Part shown: in pieces, positions 38,119 to 48,900 of the stretch
Layout: the number at the start of each line of letters is the position of its first letter
Numbering within the stretch: position 1 is the stretch's first letter
Assembly: GCA_026018925.1 (NCBI GenBank)
Contig: JAKSZU010000029.1
Location: 9,399,378 to 9,463,377, forward strand
From: Tupaia tana
Lineage: Eukaryota; Chordata; Mammalia; Scandentia; Tupaiidae
Length of the DNA: 64,000 nt
Direction of reading: 5' to 3'
Program-made: the position numbers and the translations under genes
The notes under the pieces: generated by a model
Database searches by the model: none
What the model was told of the DNA's origin: nothing
Seen by the model: the letters and a program-made list of their open reading frames with translations, nothing else

Positions 38119-38450
38119 ACTAAGGAGATCTTTAATAAAGCATGTTAGTCTCTTATTTTAGGATTTATGACATTCTTTAGTAGAAAATAATTAACTTTTA
38201 TTGTTCACACAGCTGTTTTTTCATTCCTTAATTGTTAGAATAGAAGCACTTTCATTTTTAACATATCTAGGTAACCATTTTGACAAAACTACTTGCTTTT
38301 CTAAGAGTCAACTTCAAACTTGCTCAGAGCAAATCAAATGTTGCTATTGTTAGTACAAGTAGAAATTAAATGTAAATTAACTTTCTGATCTTTCTTTTTG
38401 TGTATGTATATTATATTGATTTGTTTTTTCAACAAATTTGTCTAATGTAT
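38119..38450. other. Unassigned stretch
   Basis: Nothing recognised. Confidence 0.35.
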
Positions 38451-38455
38451 TGTCT

Positions 38456-39095
38456 TTTTTTAATTTAAATTTATTTATTTACATTCATTCCCTATACATC
38501 ATTACAGCATACAAAATGAGATTTCCCATCCAGAACACACTGTATAATGGCTCAATCAAGCACATCAATATACGTGTTATCAACAAATACTTTTCCATTG
38601 ATTATTTACTATAAATTTTGCTTTTTATTTTTTTGCCATTCTTGATTCCCTATCCCTCACCCTCTGCTGTGTACCCACCCCCCATAGTCTCTGGTATCCA
38701 TGGTTGCTTTCTATGACTTTTCCTCCCATTTAATTGATTTGCTAATAAACTTAATTAGTCTAGATATTTCCAATAGCAAGCGTAGCTGACATATACATAT
38801 GCATGAACACAAGTCTGACTTTAGGCATATATGAAACTAGAAATGGAAAATTATTGATGATAACATGCATGATTAAGTGACTATGCAGTTTATTCTAGAT
38901 GGGAAACCACACTTGGTATGTTGTGACTATGCTTAGGGGATGAATGTAAATTAATTAATTAAAAAAAGTTTCAGGAGAAAAAAAAACATGAAAACTGTTT
39001 TTATTGAAATTTTTAAAAAAATGTATATTTGATGACTGCAGTAAGCTATATAGCCCCAGCTAGGTGCTACTTTATGTATATTCATTTTAATGTAT
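38456..39095 (-). mobile_element. Half-L1 3' end with 5' inversion
   Basis: 38456-38830 is the terminal 3' unit in reverse orientation, starting with a T-rich end. From 38830 the upstream part of the same tail follows in forward orientation (GAAACTAGAAATGGAAAATT to CTAGGTGCTACTTTATGTAT). The two halves are neighbours in the reference element at 40800-41440. The possible duplication TAATGTATT.TCT flanks it near 38443 and 39093. This is the signature of twin priming on the minus strand. Confidence 0.82.
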
Positions 39096-39149
39096 TTTCT
39101 CTTATTGATAAAGATGTTTTACACATAATTGATTAATTTAATGTTTATT

Positions 39150-39372
39150 TTTAAATATTTATTTTATTTTATTATTATATTTATTTTTATGTTTGCTATG
39201 GGGTATGTGTATGCACCAAAAATGTCTAAAAGGCAATATGCATAAGAGAGACAGAGAGGAACAGAGAGAGGGAAAGTGCAGAAGCAAGTCACCAGGTCCA
39301 GGATTCAAAACGCTCACAGTCAATCATGTGAGCGTCCAGTGCCTTAACCATGATGCCAACTGCTGGTTCCAT
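39150..39372 (-). mobile_element. SINE-L/SINE-S hybrid-looking copy
   Basis: An A/T-rich start, TTTGCTATGGGGTATGTGTA, GAGA-rich stretch, AAGCAAGTCACCAGGTCC and GATGCCAACTGCTGGTTCC. The body is short as in SINE-S, but the 3' end is as in SINE-L. Confidence 0.75.
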
Positions 39373-39481
39373 GATTTAGTGTTTATTTAAAATATAAACT
39401 TATTTATAATTCAAGTAGCATATCCTGAGACTGTATGCATCAAAAGTGGTTCCATTTTTTTTGTCAAAAGTCACAGAATGC

Positions 39482-39811
39482 AACAGATATGGCTTATTAC
39501 CTGTTGATGATGACATGTATAGTATTCTCAACTGGATTGGTCTGAGAAGTATTTCATGATGGATAAAGTCTTTTTACGAGCAAAATAAGAAATAGTGATT
39601 ATTTAAAAAACAATTAGAATAATAATAATAATGATTGGGAAAAACATAGAAAAGATATTGAATGATAAAGTGGGAAGATTAATGTCTCTGTATTGACTGA
39701 CATGCATGGCATTCACTTTTGAAAAATCAATGTAATACACTAAAGTTATATGCAATCCAATGTAATATAAAGATTATGATGATAATAAAAAATAAAAAAA
39801 AAAAAACAAAC
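39482..39811 (+). mobile_element. L1 3' end with target duplication
   Basis: GTTGATGATGACATGTATAG to an A-rich end. The 14-bp duplication AAGTCACAGAATGC lies at 39468-39481 and 39812-39825. 5' truncated, no ORF. Confidence 0.85.
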
Positions 39812-39837
39812 AAGTCACAGAATGCTATTTCACCAGT

Positions 39838-40779
39838 TCAGTCTCATGTACTTAATCTATCTTCTGTTGCAGTTCGATTTTGTCCTGTCTTGAGCTGTCA
39901 ATAGGTTCACTGTGGGGACATGTTTAAGAGAGAGAATCTGAGGTGTGGGGACATGCTCTGAGCAAACACCACATGCTCTTTTGGGGTTTGGCAGAACCTT
40001 GTAACTTGTCTTTCCTTGACCTTGGCTGCAGGCAGAGCAAGGGTGGAAATTGCTAGGGGCGTTCCAACAGACACATGTGATAGACTTCAAGAAACATCTT
40101 GGTAAAATCCAATCCCTGCTCTGCATCTGAAAGGTTCCTTAGCCTACTCTGGTTGTGGTGGTGCAAGAAGATCTTTAGCTCCTTCCCCACACCTAACAGC
40201 TAGTTCTCTACATTAGAAAGGAAGATGAGATTTTCTCTTGATGGGATTATCACCAAGGGATACACCTGGCCTGGTGTGACTAAGCCCTCATAGATTTGTT
40301 AACTGCTTCTTATTGTCTGTAACCTAGCAACCAATGTATGAAGTGTCGTAAAACATACATGTGTAATGTCTCCTTGTTCTATAAATAAAGACGTCCAGTT
40401 CATCTGGGCGGCACAAGTTGCTTGGCCTACCTAGGCTCAGGCTGCCTGTGTCCGTTTCCACTCTACCTTTTGTCTCATTTTCTATGCTTCTTCCATAGTA
40501 GCGCCGAGCCTGGGGGTGGACGCCGACAGTTCATGTACCTACTATTTGAACAAGATACTAACCTGTTTCCAGGCTTTTAGTTTAAGGAAATTTTCTTACC
40601 AATTCAAAACTGCTTTTCTCGAAATTACCAGCTGAACTTGCTATTGAAAGTAGTTAGATTATTTAAGAAATCGTATGATCAACAAAATGTGGAGGAAAAA
40701 GGAATGGAAGACAACTGTAGACACCAGAGACAGTGTGAGAAGAGGGTGGGAAAGGGTAGAGGGTCAAACATAGGGGTAA

Positions 40780-40812
<33 letters not shown>

Positions 40813-41445
40813 ACTAAAAATGGAAAATTATTGATAACATGCATGATTAAGCCACTATGCAGTATATTCTGGATGGATAACCATTTTTTGTATGCTCTGA
40901 TGATGATTAGGGAATGAACGTAAATTAATTAATTAAAAAATTTTCAAGAGAAAAAATATCATGAAAACTATTTTTCATGAAATTTTTAAAAAAGGGATAT
41001 TTGAGGACTGCAGTAAGCTATATAGTTCCAGCTAGGTGCTACTTTGTTGTATGTTCATTCTACTCACTGAGGTTTATGCCTAGTGTCAGACTTGTGTTCA
41101 TGGATATGAATATATCAGCTGCACTTATTATTGGAAATATTTAGATTAAGTTCATCAGAGAATCAATAAAATGAGGGGGGGAAGGCATAGAAAGCAACCA
41201 TGAATACCAGAGACAGTGTGGGAGGAGGGTGGGACATGGCAGATGGTGAGAGGGAATCAAGAATGGCAAAAAATAACAAAATATACAGGAAATAGGAAAT
41301 GGAAAATTGTATGTTGACAATAACACGTATGTTGATGTGCTTGATTGAACCAATATGCAGTGTATTCTAGATGGGAAATCTCATTTTGTTTGTTGTGATG
41401 ATGTATAGTGAATGAATGTAAATAAATAAATTTAAAGAAAAAAAA
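39838..41445 (+). mobile_element. Half-L1 3' part with inverted 5' end, split by a solo LTR
   Basis: 39838-39895 is the reverse complement of a stretch just after ORF1 in the half-L1 at 33600 (compare 35495-35535). The sense part starts with TAGGTTCA, is interrupted by the LTR and resumes at 40529 (GTTCATGTACCTAC). It runs through tail unit 1 (40660-40935) and unit 2 (41150-41440). A TA microsatellite (40780-40813) lies at the same spot as that at 16074. Confidence 0.8.
39911..40528 (+). mobile_element. Solo LTR, probably class II ERV
   Basis: 618 bp starting TGTGGGGACA and ending GACGCCGACA (TG..CA ends). It has CTATAAATAAAG near 40380 as promoter/poly(A) region and a U5-like end with GCCGAGCCTGGGGGTGG. 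GTTCAC at 39905-39910 and GTTCAT at 40529-40534 form a 6-bp duplication with one mismatch, a size typical of ERVK-like elements. No retroviral gene remains. Confidence 0.87.
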
Positions 41446-41955
41446 GTGATTCCATGTTCTAAAATTGGATCGCTGTTCCTTCTTCCATAATTTTTGAAGG
41501 TAGTATAAGGAAAATTAAAATTAATTCTGTTATGATTAAGACAGGCACAATAAATAACTGTAGCCACCTGTAGGTCATCCATGCCAGTGAAAGAGCACAA
41601 CTGCTCAGATGCTCCCCAAATGCTCATTCTGACTTTACAATATTCTCAGTTTTCTTCCAATATTTTGTCCACCTTGATTGTATTCATTCTAAGTTATGTT
41701 AAGGTTATATTGTGACTATATTCCATACTTCCTTCTCCTATTATTTTATAACATCAAGGGCAAGGAAAGACATGGCAAAGTCGAGGGGACAGAGAGCAGA
41801 AAGAGGATGATGGGAAGGAGCCAACCTCCAGGGACACTTCACAGAGAACACACAGAGTGGACTAATCATGTACAAATAATGGAGAGCTCACTTTAGAGAA
41901 AGAGGATTATTCACTAAATAGATTATTTTTCAGTACCACAAAAAAGTATACCTAG
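41446..41955. other. Unassigned stretch
   Basis: Nothing recognised apart from purine-rich sequence at 41760-41900. Confidence 0.35.
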
Positions 41956-41957
41956 GA

Positions 41958-42200
41958 TGAAGGCTTGGTGGTTAGGGTGAGTGGCTTTCCTCAGGACCTA
42001 CCATAATTTGAGTTTTGATCCAGTGGCTTGATAATCATGCCAGGCATGTCTGCACACATGTCCAAAATCCTGAAAGGAGCATGGAGAAGAAGGGATTGGA
42101 TGGAGCATAGCCATATCCCCAAAAGGTGGTTTCCCACTGTTCTTCTCTCTGTCTAGCTCCTTTCTGGTGAGCACACTTTCGCTAAAAGAAAAACCTAAAA
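41958..42200 (+). mobile_element. SINE-L copy, diverged
   Basis: A head lacking its first bases (CTTGGTGGTTAGGGTGAGTG) to AAAAACCTAAAACAAATAAA. Confidence 0.75.
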
Positions 42201-42229
42201 CAAATAAATAAATAAAATAAAAAATTTCA

Positions 42230-42465
42230 GGGGCCAGAGGTAATGAGGAATCCCACATGACTGACCATGGTCTGAATCTGAGACCTGTAAGGTTGAAAAT
42301 AATGCCAGGCATAAGTGTGTGTGTGGTGAACAAATCACAGGAGGAGAGTGGAGGAGAAAGGATTGTGGAATGGCCATATCCCCTGGGGAGAGATGTCTCT
42401 TTCTCTCTCAATGTCTCCCTCTGGTGAGAGAACATGATCTATGGCAGAAATATTTTTTAAAAATG
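42230..42465 (+). mobile_element. SINE-L copy, diverged
   Basis: GGGGCCAGAGGTAATGAGGA; the head has lost the GGTTAAGGCA part. It ends near ATATTTTTTAAAAATG. Confidence 0.78.
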
Positions 42466-42499
42466 AAACAGATAATGCCTCTAAATATCATCAGATGCT

Positions 42500-42745
42500 T
42501 GGGTAGTCTTTTTACAAGCAAAATGAGAAATAGTGATTGTTTTAAAAAATAATTGGAATAATAATAATAATGGTTAGAAAAAACAATGAAAAGATATTGA
42601 ATGATGAAGTAGGGAGATTAATGTCTCTGTATTGACTGACATGCATGGCATTCCCTTTTGAAAAAGCAATGTAATACACTGTAAAGTTATATGCAATTCA
42701 CTATAATATAAACAAGTTTATGATGATAAAAAAATAAATAAAAAG
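42500..42745 (+). mobile_element. L1 3' end fragment
   Basis: Close to 39575-39790 (AGTCTTTTTACAAGCAAAAT, GTATTGACTGACATGCATGG) with an A-rich end. Confidence 0.78.
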
Positions 42746-42767
42746 AAAAATAAAAAAGAATGTTTAC

Positions 42768-43584
42768 CTGCCAGGGAAGAATAGACTTGTCTGCATCTCC
42801 TACAGATCCTATTTCTATTTTTTGCAAAAGCATCTTATCAAGAACTTGGGCCACTGCATGCATAGCATGATAGATAAAAAAGCTGGAGTCAGATGTTGTC
42901 ATCATGTCAAAATTAGGTGGTAGCAACTCTATGGAAGAATTTGGTCGGCAGTCTCCAAGTTTGCTACATAGTGATCCAGTAAGTGAGCAATGAAAAAAGT
43001 AAACCCAGAGTTTACTAAAATAAAAATCTTCTGGGTATTGGATAGGGTTGACTGTCTAGAGAAATTGTTTAAAGCCAGGAATTTTCCTTTTCTGGTTTGA
43101 AAATAAGAGACTTCCATGAAAAAAATATGGACAAGAATAACGAAAATCAGGTAAAATAGTTTTCCATGCTGAGGAGTAGAGATTTCTCATAACCCATACT
43201 TTTCCCAAAATTAAATAGAATTTTTGTTCCAAACCCAGATACCAGACACTCCCTTCATCACCATGTATTATATACACATTTGCAGATGAAACTCTGATCC
43301 TCTGATCCAAGGAAGTCACGATGTAAAAAGACACCTTTTGTGGCAGTGAGCTTTTCTGTAAAGGCCACACAGATATCCTTTTCTGTCATCTTTGCCTTTA
43401 CATCCTGGAGGAACTGCTCCCCTTGCATATCATCAGATACATAGAGTGCCACCCATGTCCAGCCAAAATGCATCAACAAGCAGATGATTCCATGAGCCAG
43501 AGAGCTGTCCTTGGTGGCCATCTGATAAACTAATGGAAATTGCTCTTTATCACTTAAGATGGGATTAAAAGGACCATATGTGAC
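42768..43584 (-). pseudogene. V2R pheromone-receptor pseudogene, exon 3
   Basis: Exon 3 codes for the second half of the Venus-flytrap ligand-binding domain of vomeronasal type-2 receptors (class C GPCRs). Readable: VTYGPFNPILSDKEQFPLVY, QMATKDSSLAHGIICLLMHF, GWTWVALYVSDD, then HGSLLFSNQKRKIPGFKQFL, NPIQYPEDFYFSKLW, ELLPPNFDMM and a LPWQ end. The 817-bp length, AG acceptor (TTTTTAATCAG) and GTAAAC donor are as expected. Lesions: a frameshift near 43325 and an in-frame TAG at 43056-43058 in place of the usual Gln after FKQFL. Exon 2 lies 2.6 kb upstream; exons 4-6, including the seven-helix part, were not found in this window. Confidence 0.95.
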
Positions 43585-44160
43585 CTGATTAAAAATAAAT
43601 AAATAATCTCACTTTTTGTTTTTATAAACAATGTTAAATGCCAGGTTGGGATAATTTAACTAAAATTTAATCTTCCTGGGTTTTTTGTTTTCATTTTTTT
43701 ACTAAAATTACTAGGTGGGGAGGGGTAATTTGCGAAACTTGCTGGTAAGGCAAATGAGTTAAAAATATTTATTCTCATTAAAATATTTTTTATTAAACTA
43801 ACTACCTTAAAAAATTTTTAATTAAAATAACTACCCTGAAATTTTTGCATGTGGAATATAGATACAACATTGAGAAAAATATGTGGCCTCTCAAGTACAT
43901 TGATCACCTATGTACAAGTGTCCAGTACACCATAAAGCAGCAGGGCAGTCAGTTAATTAAAAAATAACTAGTACATGTTATGTGTAATAAAATTAAATTT
44001 ACAAAGGCTTTCCCATGCAGGGATCTGATTCCGTTTCTGAAGCAGGGAGGAATCTTGGAGCAGCCATTTGCCCATAACAGACTGCACCAGAGCATTTCTG
44101 GGGGCTGGATGGATTTGCCAGTGAGGTCAGTGGGTGCCTTTCTAAATATTATTTAGATGA
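43585..44160. other. V2R pseudogene intron 2, part
   Basis: AT-rich; no repeat recognised. Confidence 0.5.
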
Positions 44161-44180
44161 TTCAGTTCACACACTATTTT

Positions 44181-44352
44181 TTTTTTTTGGAAAGGTTTTT
44201 TTGCTATAGGGCACGTGCGCTCGCCAGACAGACAGAGAGAGACATAGAGACAGAAAGCGAGAAATCACCCCCTGGGGGGATGGTCACGTTGCAATCCCTT
44301 CTCCTCCATTCTCCTCTCGGGATCTTGGGCACGGGCGCACACGCACCTGGCG
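44181..44352 (-). mobile_element. SINE-L, young 5'-truncated copy with target duplication
   Basis: The 3' half is near consensus (GCGCTCGCCAGACAGACAG) but the element stops at ACGCACCTGGCG, before the tRNA-like head. TCACACACTATTTTTT flanks it at 44167 and 44353. Truncation at insertion therefore removed the promoter. Confidence 0.93.
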
Positions 44353-44366
44353 TCACACACTATTTT

Positions 44367-45740
44367 TTTAACCCTAAGTCAAAAGGGCATGCAAAAATTT
44401 CACTCTGCCCTAGTTCTCCTTGCAATCAGAGCCCCTCACGTTGGAAAGTGGGAATTGCCCTTCCTTTTTAAAAGAAAGATGAAGTGTATTTTGCATTTTG
44501 TCTACTTGTAAGTGAATTTAACATACTATCAATGTTCCTACTTTGAATATAGAATTGTAACACTACACAGTGTTCATGTCGAGAACCTTGTGTGTATTTC
44601 CAATTAATTTTTTGCAAGCACACTTGTAACCCTATGTGTATAATTAACGAATCTATATATGCTTATGCCTGGGAAAATATTTTTCTAACTCTTGTTTATA
44701 TTGTCTCTAAGAAGTCTCTGATTTTTATTTTGAAAAATACAGAATTTTTGAATCTGCAAAAAAAATTTAAAATAATCTGATTCTGACTTTGTCATACTTT
44801 TAAAAAAATTTTCCCACTTAAACTGGGAGGAGATAATTCTCTACTTTTAAAACAATAGAATGGAATATTGAGAGAAGAGGTTGCATGCTGTGGAAATGAT
44901 TCTATTCAGTCAATATGACCATTAGGAGACTAATTCCAATCCCATTTTTCTTGAGAAGGGCCATATGACTAGTACAGATAACAACATCACTTCCAGACCA
45001 AAGCACGAAAGAAAAACCATAAGGTTCAATACATTCTTTATTGTCTACAGTGGGAACTAAGGTATAAAGATGGAGCAAGAAGATGATGGTGATTCTACTA
45101 CACTGGGCCCATGTGACAATGTGTATCAGAGGCTTTCTTCCCTAGATGCCAAATTTAAAATATAAATTCTGAGAAAAAATACTTCTTGAGTTTTTCATAC
45201 TGTATCTTATCAATACAGCATAAACTATATTGTCATTAAAACACAAGCATATAGCCTCTATGATATTTTTAAAATAAATTTTTTCAACATCAATTATCCT
45301 ATGCTAATGCTGTGTTTACCAATAAAGTTTCCTGAAACTTTTATAAGACAATTTCCTTGGAAAAACTTCTGAGCTGTAGAGTTGTCCTGCTGAGAGTAAC
45401 TAGAAGTGCTTTCCAGTGATTCCACCTGTGTGGATGTGAGGACGGACAGAGGGAGCTAGTAAATCTCAGCTGGGAAACCTGAGCCATAGCCAGTTTGGAG
45501 GATCTCCAGTGCTGGCATAAGTGATAATGAATGCAAAGGTTTTTATATTTTTGTGTCCAATTGTCCTCTGAATGCCTGTAATATTGTCCTGTCCTAAGAT
45601 AGGGTGGTTCTCTATTTTGTGTGCAGTTTTTAGAAGGCATCTTTAAAAGAACTATGAATATTTCCATCACTGGGGTTTGGATGTCATGGCTATGGAAAGA
45701 AACATGGGTGGAACTTAACAGACTTTACTTATTTTTATTT
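44367..45740. other. V2R pseudogene intron 2, remainder
   Basis: About 1.4 kb without any recognised SINE or L1. The ORF at 45341-45670 shows no known family. Confidence 0.4.
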
Positions 45741-45741
45741 T

Positions 45742-45980
45742 TAATTTGTCAGAGGGCAAATTTAATCATGTGTACTTGCCACAGAGAGATAGAGAGGGAT
45801 AGTGAGAAATCACCCCCATAGGGGATGGTCATTACAGTATCTCTTCAAGGTTGAGATTTTGGGCATGCAAGCACATATACCCAGTGTGTTCTTCAGGATA
45901 CAAGGATCAAGATGCGAGTCATGCAGTCAGCCAAGTGGGATCCACGCACATTAACCACCCTATCACCAGTTTACCTACCA
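45742..45980 (-). mobile_element. SINE-L copy, diverged
   Basis: TTGTCAGAGGGCAAATTTAA to CCCTATCACCAGTTTA. Confidence 0.7.
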
Positions 45981-46207
45981 CTGCTCTTTTTCCTTCTCAT
46001 CCTTATACTGTTAATAATCTCATGACCCAGGAAAAAATCTGTCCTTTTTTTCCCTCTGTTTAAGCAAATTGTGTTCAAACAACAAGAGAAGTTCTGAGGG
46101 CCTCCAGGACTATGTAAATCCATCTTCCACGTTTTCTTTTCTCAGATGTAAAAGGATTATATTAGGAGCTATCCAATTCTAATTTTCTAAGCTGACAACC
46201 CACTTAC

Positions 46208-46499
46208 CTGTGGAATTTTGTAGTGCTCCAATAGAGTTCCAACTTGGACTGAAAATATGGGCATGCTTCCAGCAATGATAGCAACAGGTTGTTTCTGTGT
46301 CTGGCAATTGTAATTTGGCAGGGACTGATTCCCTCCAGTGAGCAAAAATAGAGCACTTTCTAAAATTCTTTTATCACTGGGAAATGCATTGTAGAAATCA
46401 TAACCCAGGGAAAGGTTGGGGAGCAAATGGGGACTCTTATTAATCTCCTCAATGGCAAAGTGAAAGGCCAATACAAATTGGTAGTTCTTCCATCAGTAT
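46208..46499 (-). pseudogene. V2R pseudogene, exon 2
   Basis: Codes for the first lobe of the V2R ligand-binding domain: NYQFVLAFHFAIEEINKSPH, LLPNLSLGYDFYNA, CQTQKQPVAIIAGSMPIFSV and EHYKIPQ. The donor CAG|GTAAGT at 46208/46207 and the acceptor CTCTGTTTAG before 46499 are good, and the 292-bp length is usual. The reading frame runs from NYQ to the donor; an in-frame TGA seems to lie a few codons inside the 5' end. It joins exon 3 in phase (IPQ|VTYGPF). Confidence 0.93.
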
Positions 46500-46830
46500 C
46501 TAAACAGAGGTGACAGGAATAGGAAATACAGTCAAGTCATGTGATTCAGGGTAAATTCTTCAGTCAAGCCACAAGACATAAATTATAGGCCCAGAGATTC
46601 TCCTGCACTGGTACACAGAGCTAGTGTGAATAATATTCTCAGGGTTCCAGAAACTTTTGAAATTATTTTTCACTCTGATTAAACAGATAGCATCCAAAAA
46701 ATGAAAAGTGACTTTGAAGGCCTTGTGAGTGAGACAAGGTGTCATTTAGCTGGGTGATGTCATTGTTGTCTGAACAGAGGTGATTTTAAAGGAGGATCAT
46801 TAATGTATGGAGAAGATAACATATTTCTTT
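46500..46830. other. Region upstream of V2R exon 2
   Basis: Exon 1 was sought on the minus strand and not recognised with confidence; an ORF at 46560-46745 does not show the usual CFWRI..CGF pattern. Confidence 0.35.
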
Positions 46831-47126
46831 AAGAATATGACTAAAAAGGGGCGGCCAGGCCTGCACGGCTGGGCCTGCATGGCCAGGGCTCTGCTTTGCG
46901 TTCCGTGGCTGGGGCTCTGCTTCGTGTTCTGCGGCCGGGACTCTGCTTCGCGCCCGGGCCGCCTGGCCCCCGCTGCCTTTCCAGTGCTGGGTGTGCACCG
47001 CGTTTGGTGCTGACGTGAGCCGGTGGCGTGGACCAGCCGAGGTCGCCATCCTTCCTTTCTCTGGCCGGGCGGGCGAACGGGAGGTGGCGCTGGGTCCCGA
47101 GGACATTCACATGCTCGGGGCTGGTG

Positions 47127-47585
47127 TGTGGCAGCCGGGCCTGCGCGTGGCCGCCGGGACTGCGTGTGGCAACCGGGCCTGCACGTGGCCACCGGGCCTG
47201 CGTGTGGCAGCCGGGCCTGCGCGTGGCCGCCAGGCCTGCACGTGGCCCCCGGGCCTGAGCATGGCCGCCGGGCCTGCGTGTGGCTGCTGGGCCTGAGCAT
47301 GGCTGCCAAGCCTGTGCATGGCTGCCAGGCCTGCGTTTGAGTGTGGCCGCCGAGCCTGCGCATGGCCCCCGGGCCTGCGTGAGGCCGCCGGGCCTGAGCG
47401 TGGCCGCCGGGCCTGCACGTGGCCCCCGGGCCTACACGTGGCCCCCAGGCCTGCGCGTGGCTGCCGGGCCTGCATCTGCACGTGGCCGCTGGGCCTGCAC
47501 CTGCGCGCGGCTGCCGGGCCTTCACGTGGCCCCCAGGCCTGCGCGTGGCCACTGGGCCTGTGCCTGCGCGTGGCCACTGGCCGCA
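47127..47585 (+). repeat. 20-bp GC-rich minisatellite of composite copy A
   Basis: About 22 units of the form GCCTGCGCGTGGCCGCCGGG with variants (CACGTGGCCCCCGGGCCT and others). CpG dense and partly decayed to TpG/CpA. It gives long ORFs on both strands, which are artefacts. Confidence 0.95.
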
Positions 47586-48022
47586 GGCGGCAAACTGAAG
47601 CCAAAAACAAGGATTAAGAACTTGCAACTATAAGCAACAGAAAGAAACTTTAACTGTCTTAAACCAATTGAGAAATATATTGTATAGGAGGATTTTCTCT
47701 ACCTATGGACAGTGAGAAGATGATGGTTACCAGCCCTGCATTACCTCAGGAAAAAACAAGAACTACTCTACCATTCTTAAGGAAGCCAGATACCCAAGGA
47801 TAACTCGCGCTGCAGATCCCCACAACACCATTCCCAGTAATCACAAGATGGATGCTGTGCCGCATCAACTGATAATCATCTCTGCTTACCAGAACTGCTT
47901 TCCTGAAACTGTATTCCATGGAGACTCACCTACAATTGCAGAACTGCACGAGACCCACCCTTAATCCAACCCTGAATAGAATCTATGTTCCCTATTGTTA
48001 AAAACTTTATGAGCTGATATTT
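47586..48022 (+). mobile_element. Shared 3' tail of the composite element (copy A)
   Basis: Begins GCGGCAAACTGAAGCC and ends TATGAGCTGATATTTG before the A-tail. Not GC-rich. I recognise no L1, SINE or LTR in it. It is the part best suited to define the family. Confidence 0.85.
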
Positions 48023-48053
48023 GAAAAAAAAAAAAAAGAATATGACTAAAAAG

Positions 48054-48312
48054 GGACCAGCAGTTAGCGTAATGGCTATGTCGCTGGACTCCCACATAGT
48101 CGACCGCGGTTCGCGTCCCGGACCCAGTGGCTTAAACTCACGCCAGGCGCGTGTGCGTGCTTGCCCAAGATTCCGGGAGGAGAATGGAGGAGAAGGGATT
48201 GTGGCGTGACCATCCCCCCTGGGGGGTGATTTCTCGCTTTCTATCTCTCTGTCTCTCTCTGTCTGTCTGGCGAGCACACGCGCCCTATAGCAAAAACCTC
48301 TCAAAAAAAAAA
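48054..48312 (+). mobile_element. SINE-L, young copy in the composite's right target duplication
   Basis: GGACCAGCAGTTAGCGTAAT to CCTCTC plus 12 A; subfamily GGGACC / GGCTTAAACTC. A third copy of AAGAATATGACTAAAAAG follows at 48313-48330, so the SINE used the same target site as composite copy A. Confidence 0.95.
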
Positions 48313-48330
48313 AAGAATATGACTAAAAAG

Positions 48331-48705
48331 TGCGCACATTCACTATATTCATACATATAAAAATGTATTATAGACAAGTTAGATATGCATATTTATAAAA
48401 TACGAAGTAGTTTTAGGATTTTTAAATATAACATGAACAATTGGACTAAGGCCATTACCATGTGTATCACCTGAAATAGTTCACATTTTCTGTAATGAAA
48501 ACTTTAGTATCATAGTCTTTTGACAGTATTAGATTGAATAGTACTCAATTATGTGTTACATTCACCATGCATACACTCATCTTCATAACCCTTCTAGAAT
48601 TGGGTATATCCCACATGTCACCTTGTTTCTATTTAGTTACAGAAACCATGAATGAAGCATTACTTATTTTTTTCCTATGTTCTGGAACATTTAAATAGCA
48701 CCTGT
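48331..48705. other. Unassigned stretch
   Basis: AT-rich, with nothing recognised. Confidence 0.35.
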
Positions 48706-48706
48706 C

Positions 48707-48900
48707 AGGGCCAGATGGTGGCATGGTATTTAAAGCCCTGGACTCACACATGGCCAACTAACAGTTCGAATCCAAAATCTGGTAGCTTGATTTCTTACTT
48801 TCTCCCTACTCCTCTCTGTCTCTCTGGTGAGGACACATGCCTGTTGCAAATGAAAAACAAAATGATGATAATGATAAATAATATTAAATAAGTAATTCTT
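48707..48900 (+). mobile_element. SINE-S-like copy
   Basis: GGGCCAGATGGTGGCATGGT to AATAATATTAAATAAGTAAT; it has GTGAGGACACATGCCTGTTGC near the end as in SINE-L. Confidence 0.78.

Larger units (their letters stand above)
46849..48035 (+). mobile_element. Composite GC-rich VNTR retroelement, copy A
   Basis: An insertion of about 1.19 kb bounded by AAGAATATGACTAAAAAGGG (46831-46850 and 48036-48055). Parts in order: CpG-rich 5' block with two or three copies of a GCCGGGGCTCTGC-type motif (46849-46960); about 165 bp of unique GC-rich DNA; a minisatellite (47127-47585); a unique tail (47581-48022); and a 13-15 bp A-tail. The tail closely matches that of copy B at 59310-59753. No ORF is conserved. 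Target duplication plus A-tail shows L1-type retroposition of a non-autonomous transcript. The architecture recalls SVA elements, but I see no Alu-like or HERV-K-like part. Confidence 0.87.

Noticed and set aside
46560..46745. V2R exon 1
   Set aside because: The position is right, but the translation lacks the usual cysteine-tryptophan pattern of V2R first exons; not enough to call.
46800..47627. A 275-codon minus-strand ORF and several others in composite copy A
   Set aside because: Same minisatellite artefact; not shared with copy B in frame.
46831..48035. A CpG-island promoter of a host gene
   Set aside because: The GC-rich block is bounded by a target duplication and ends in a poly(A) run, so it is an insertion. 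It may still act as a promoter, but no gene is attached.
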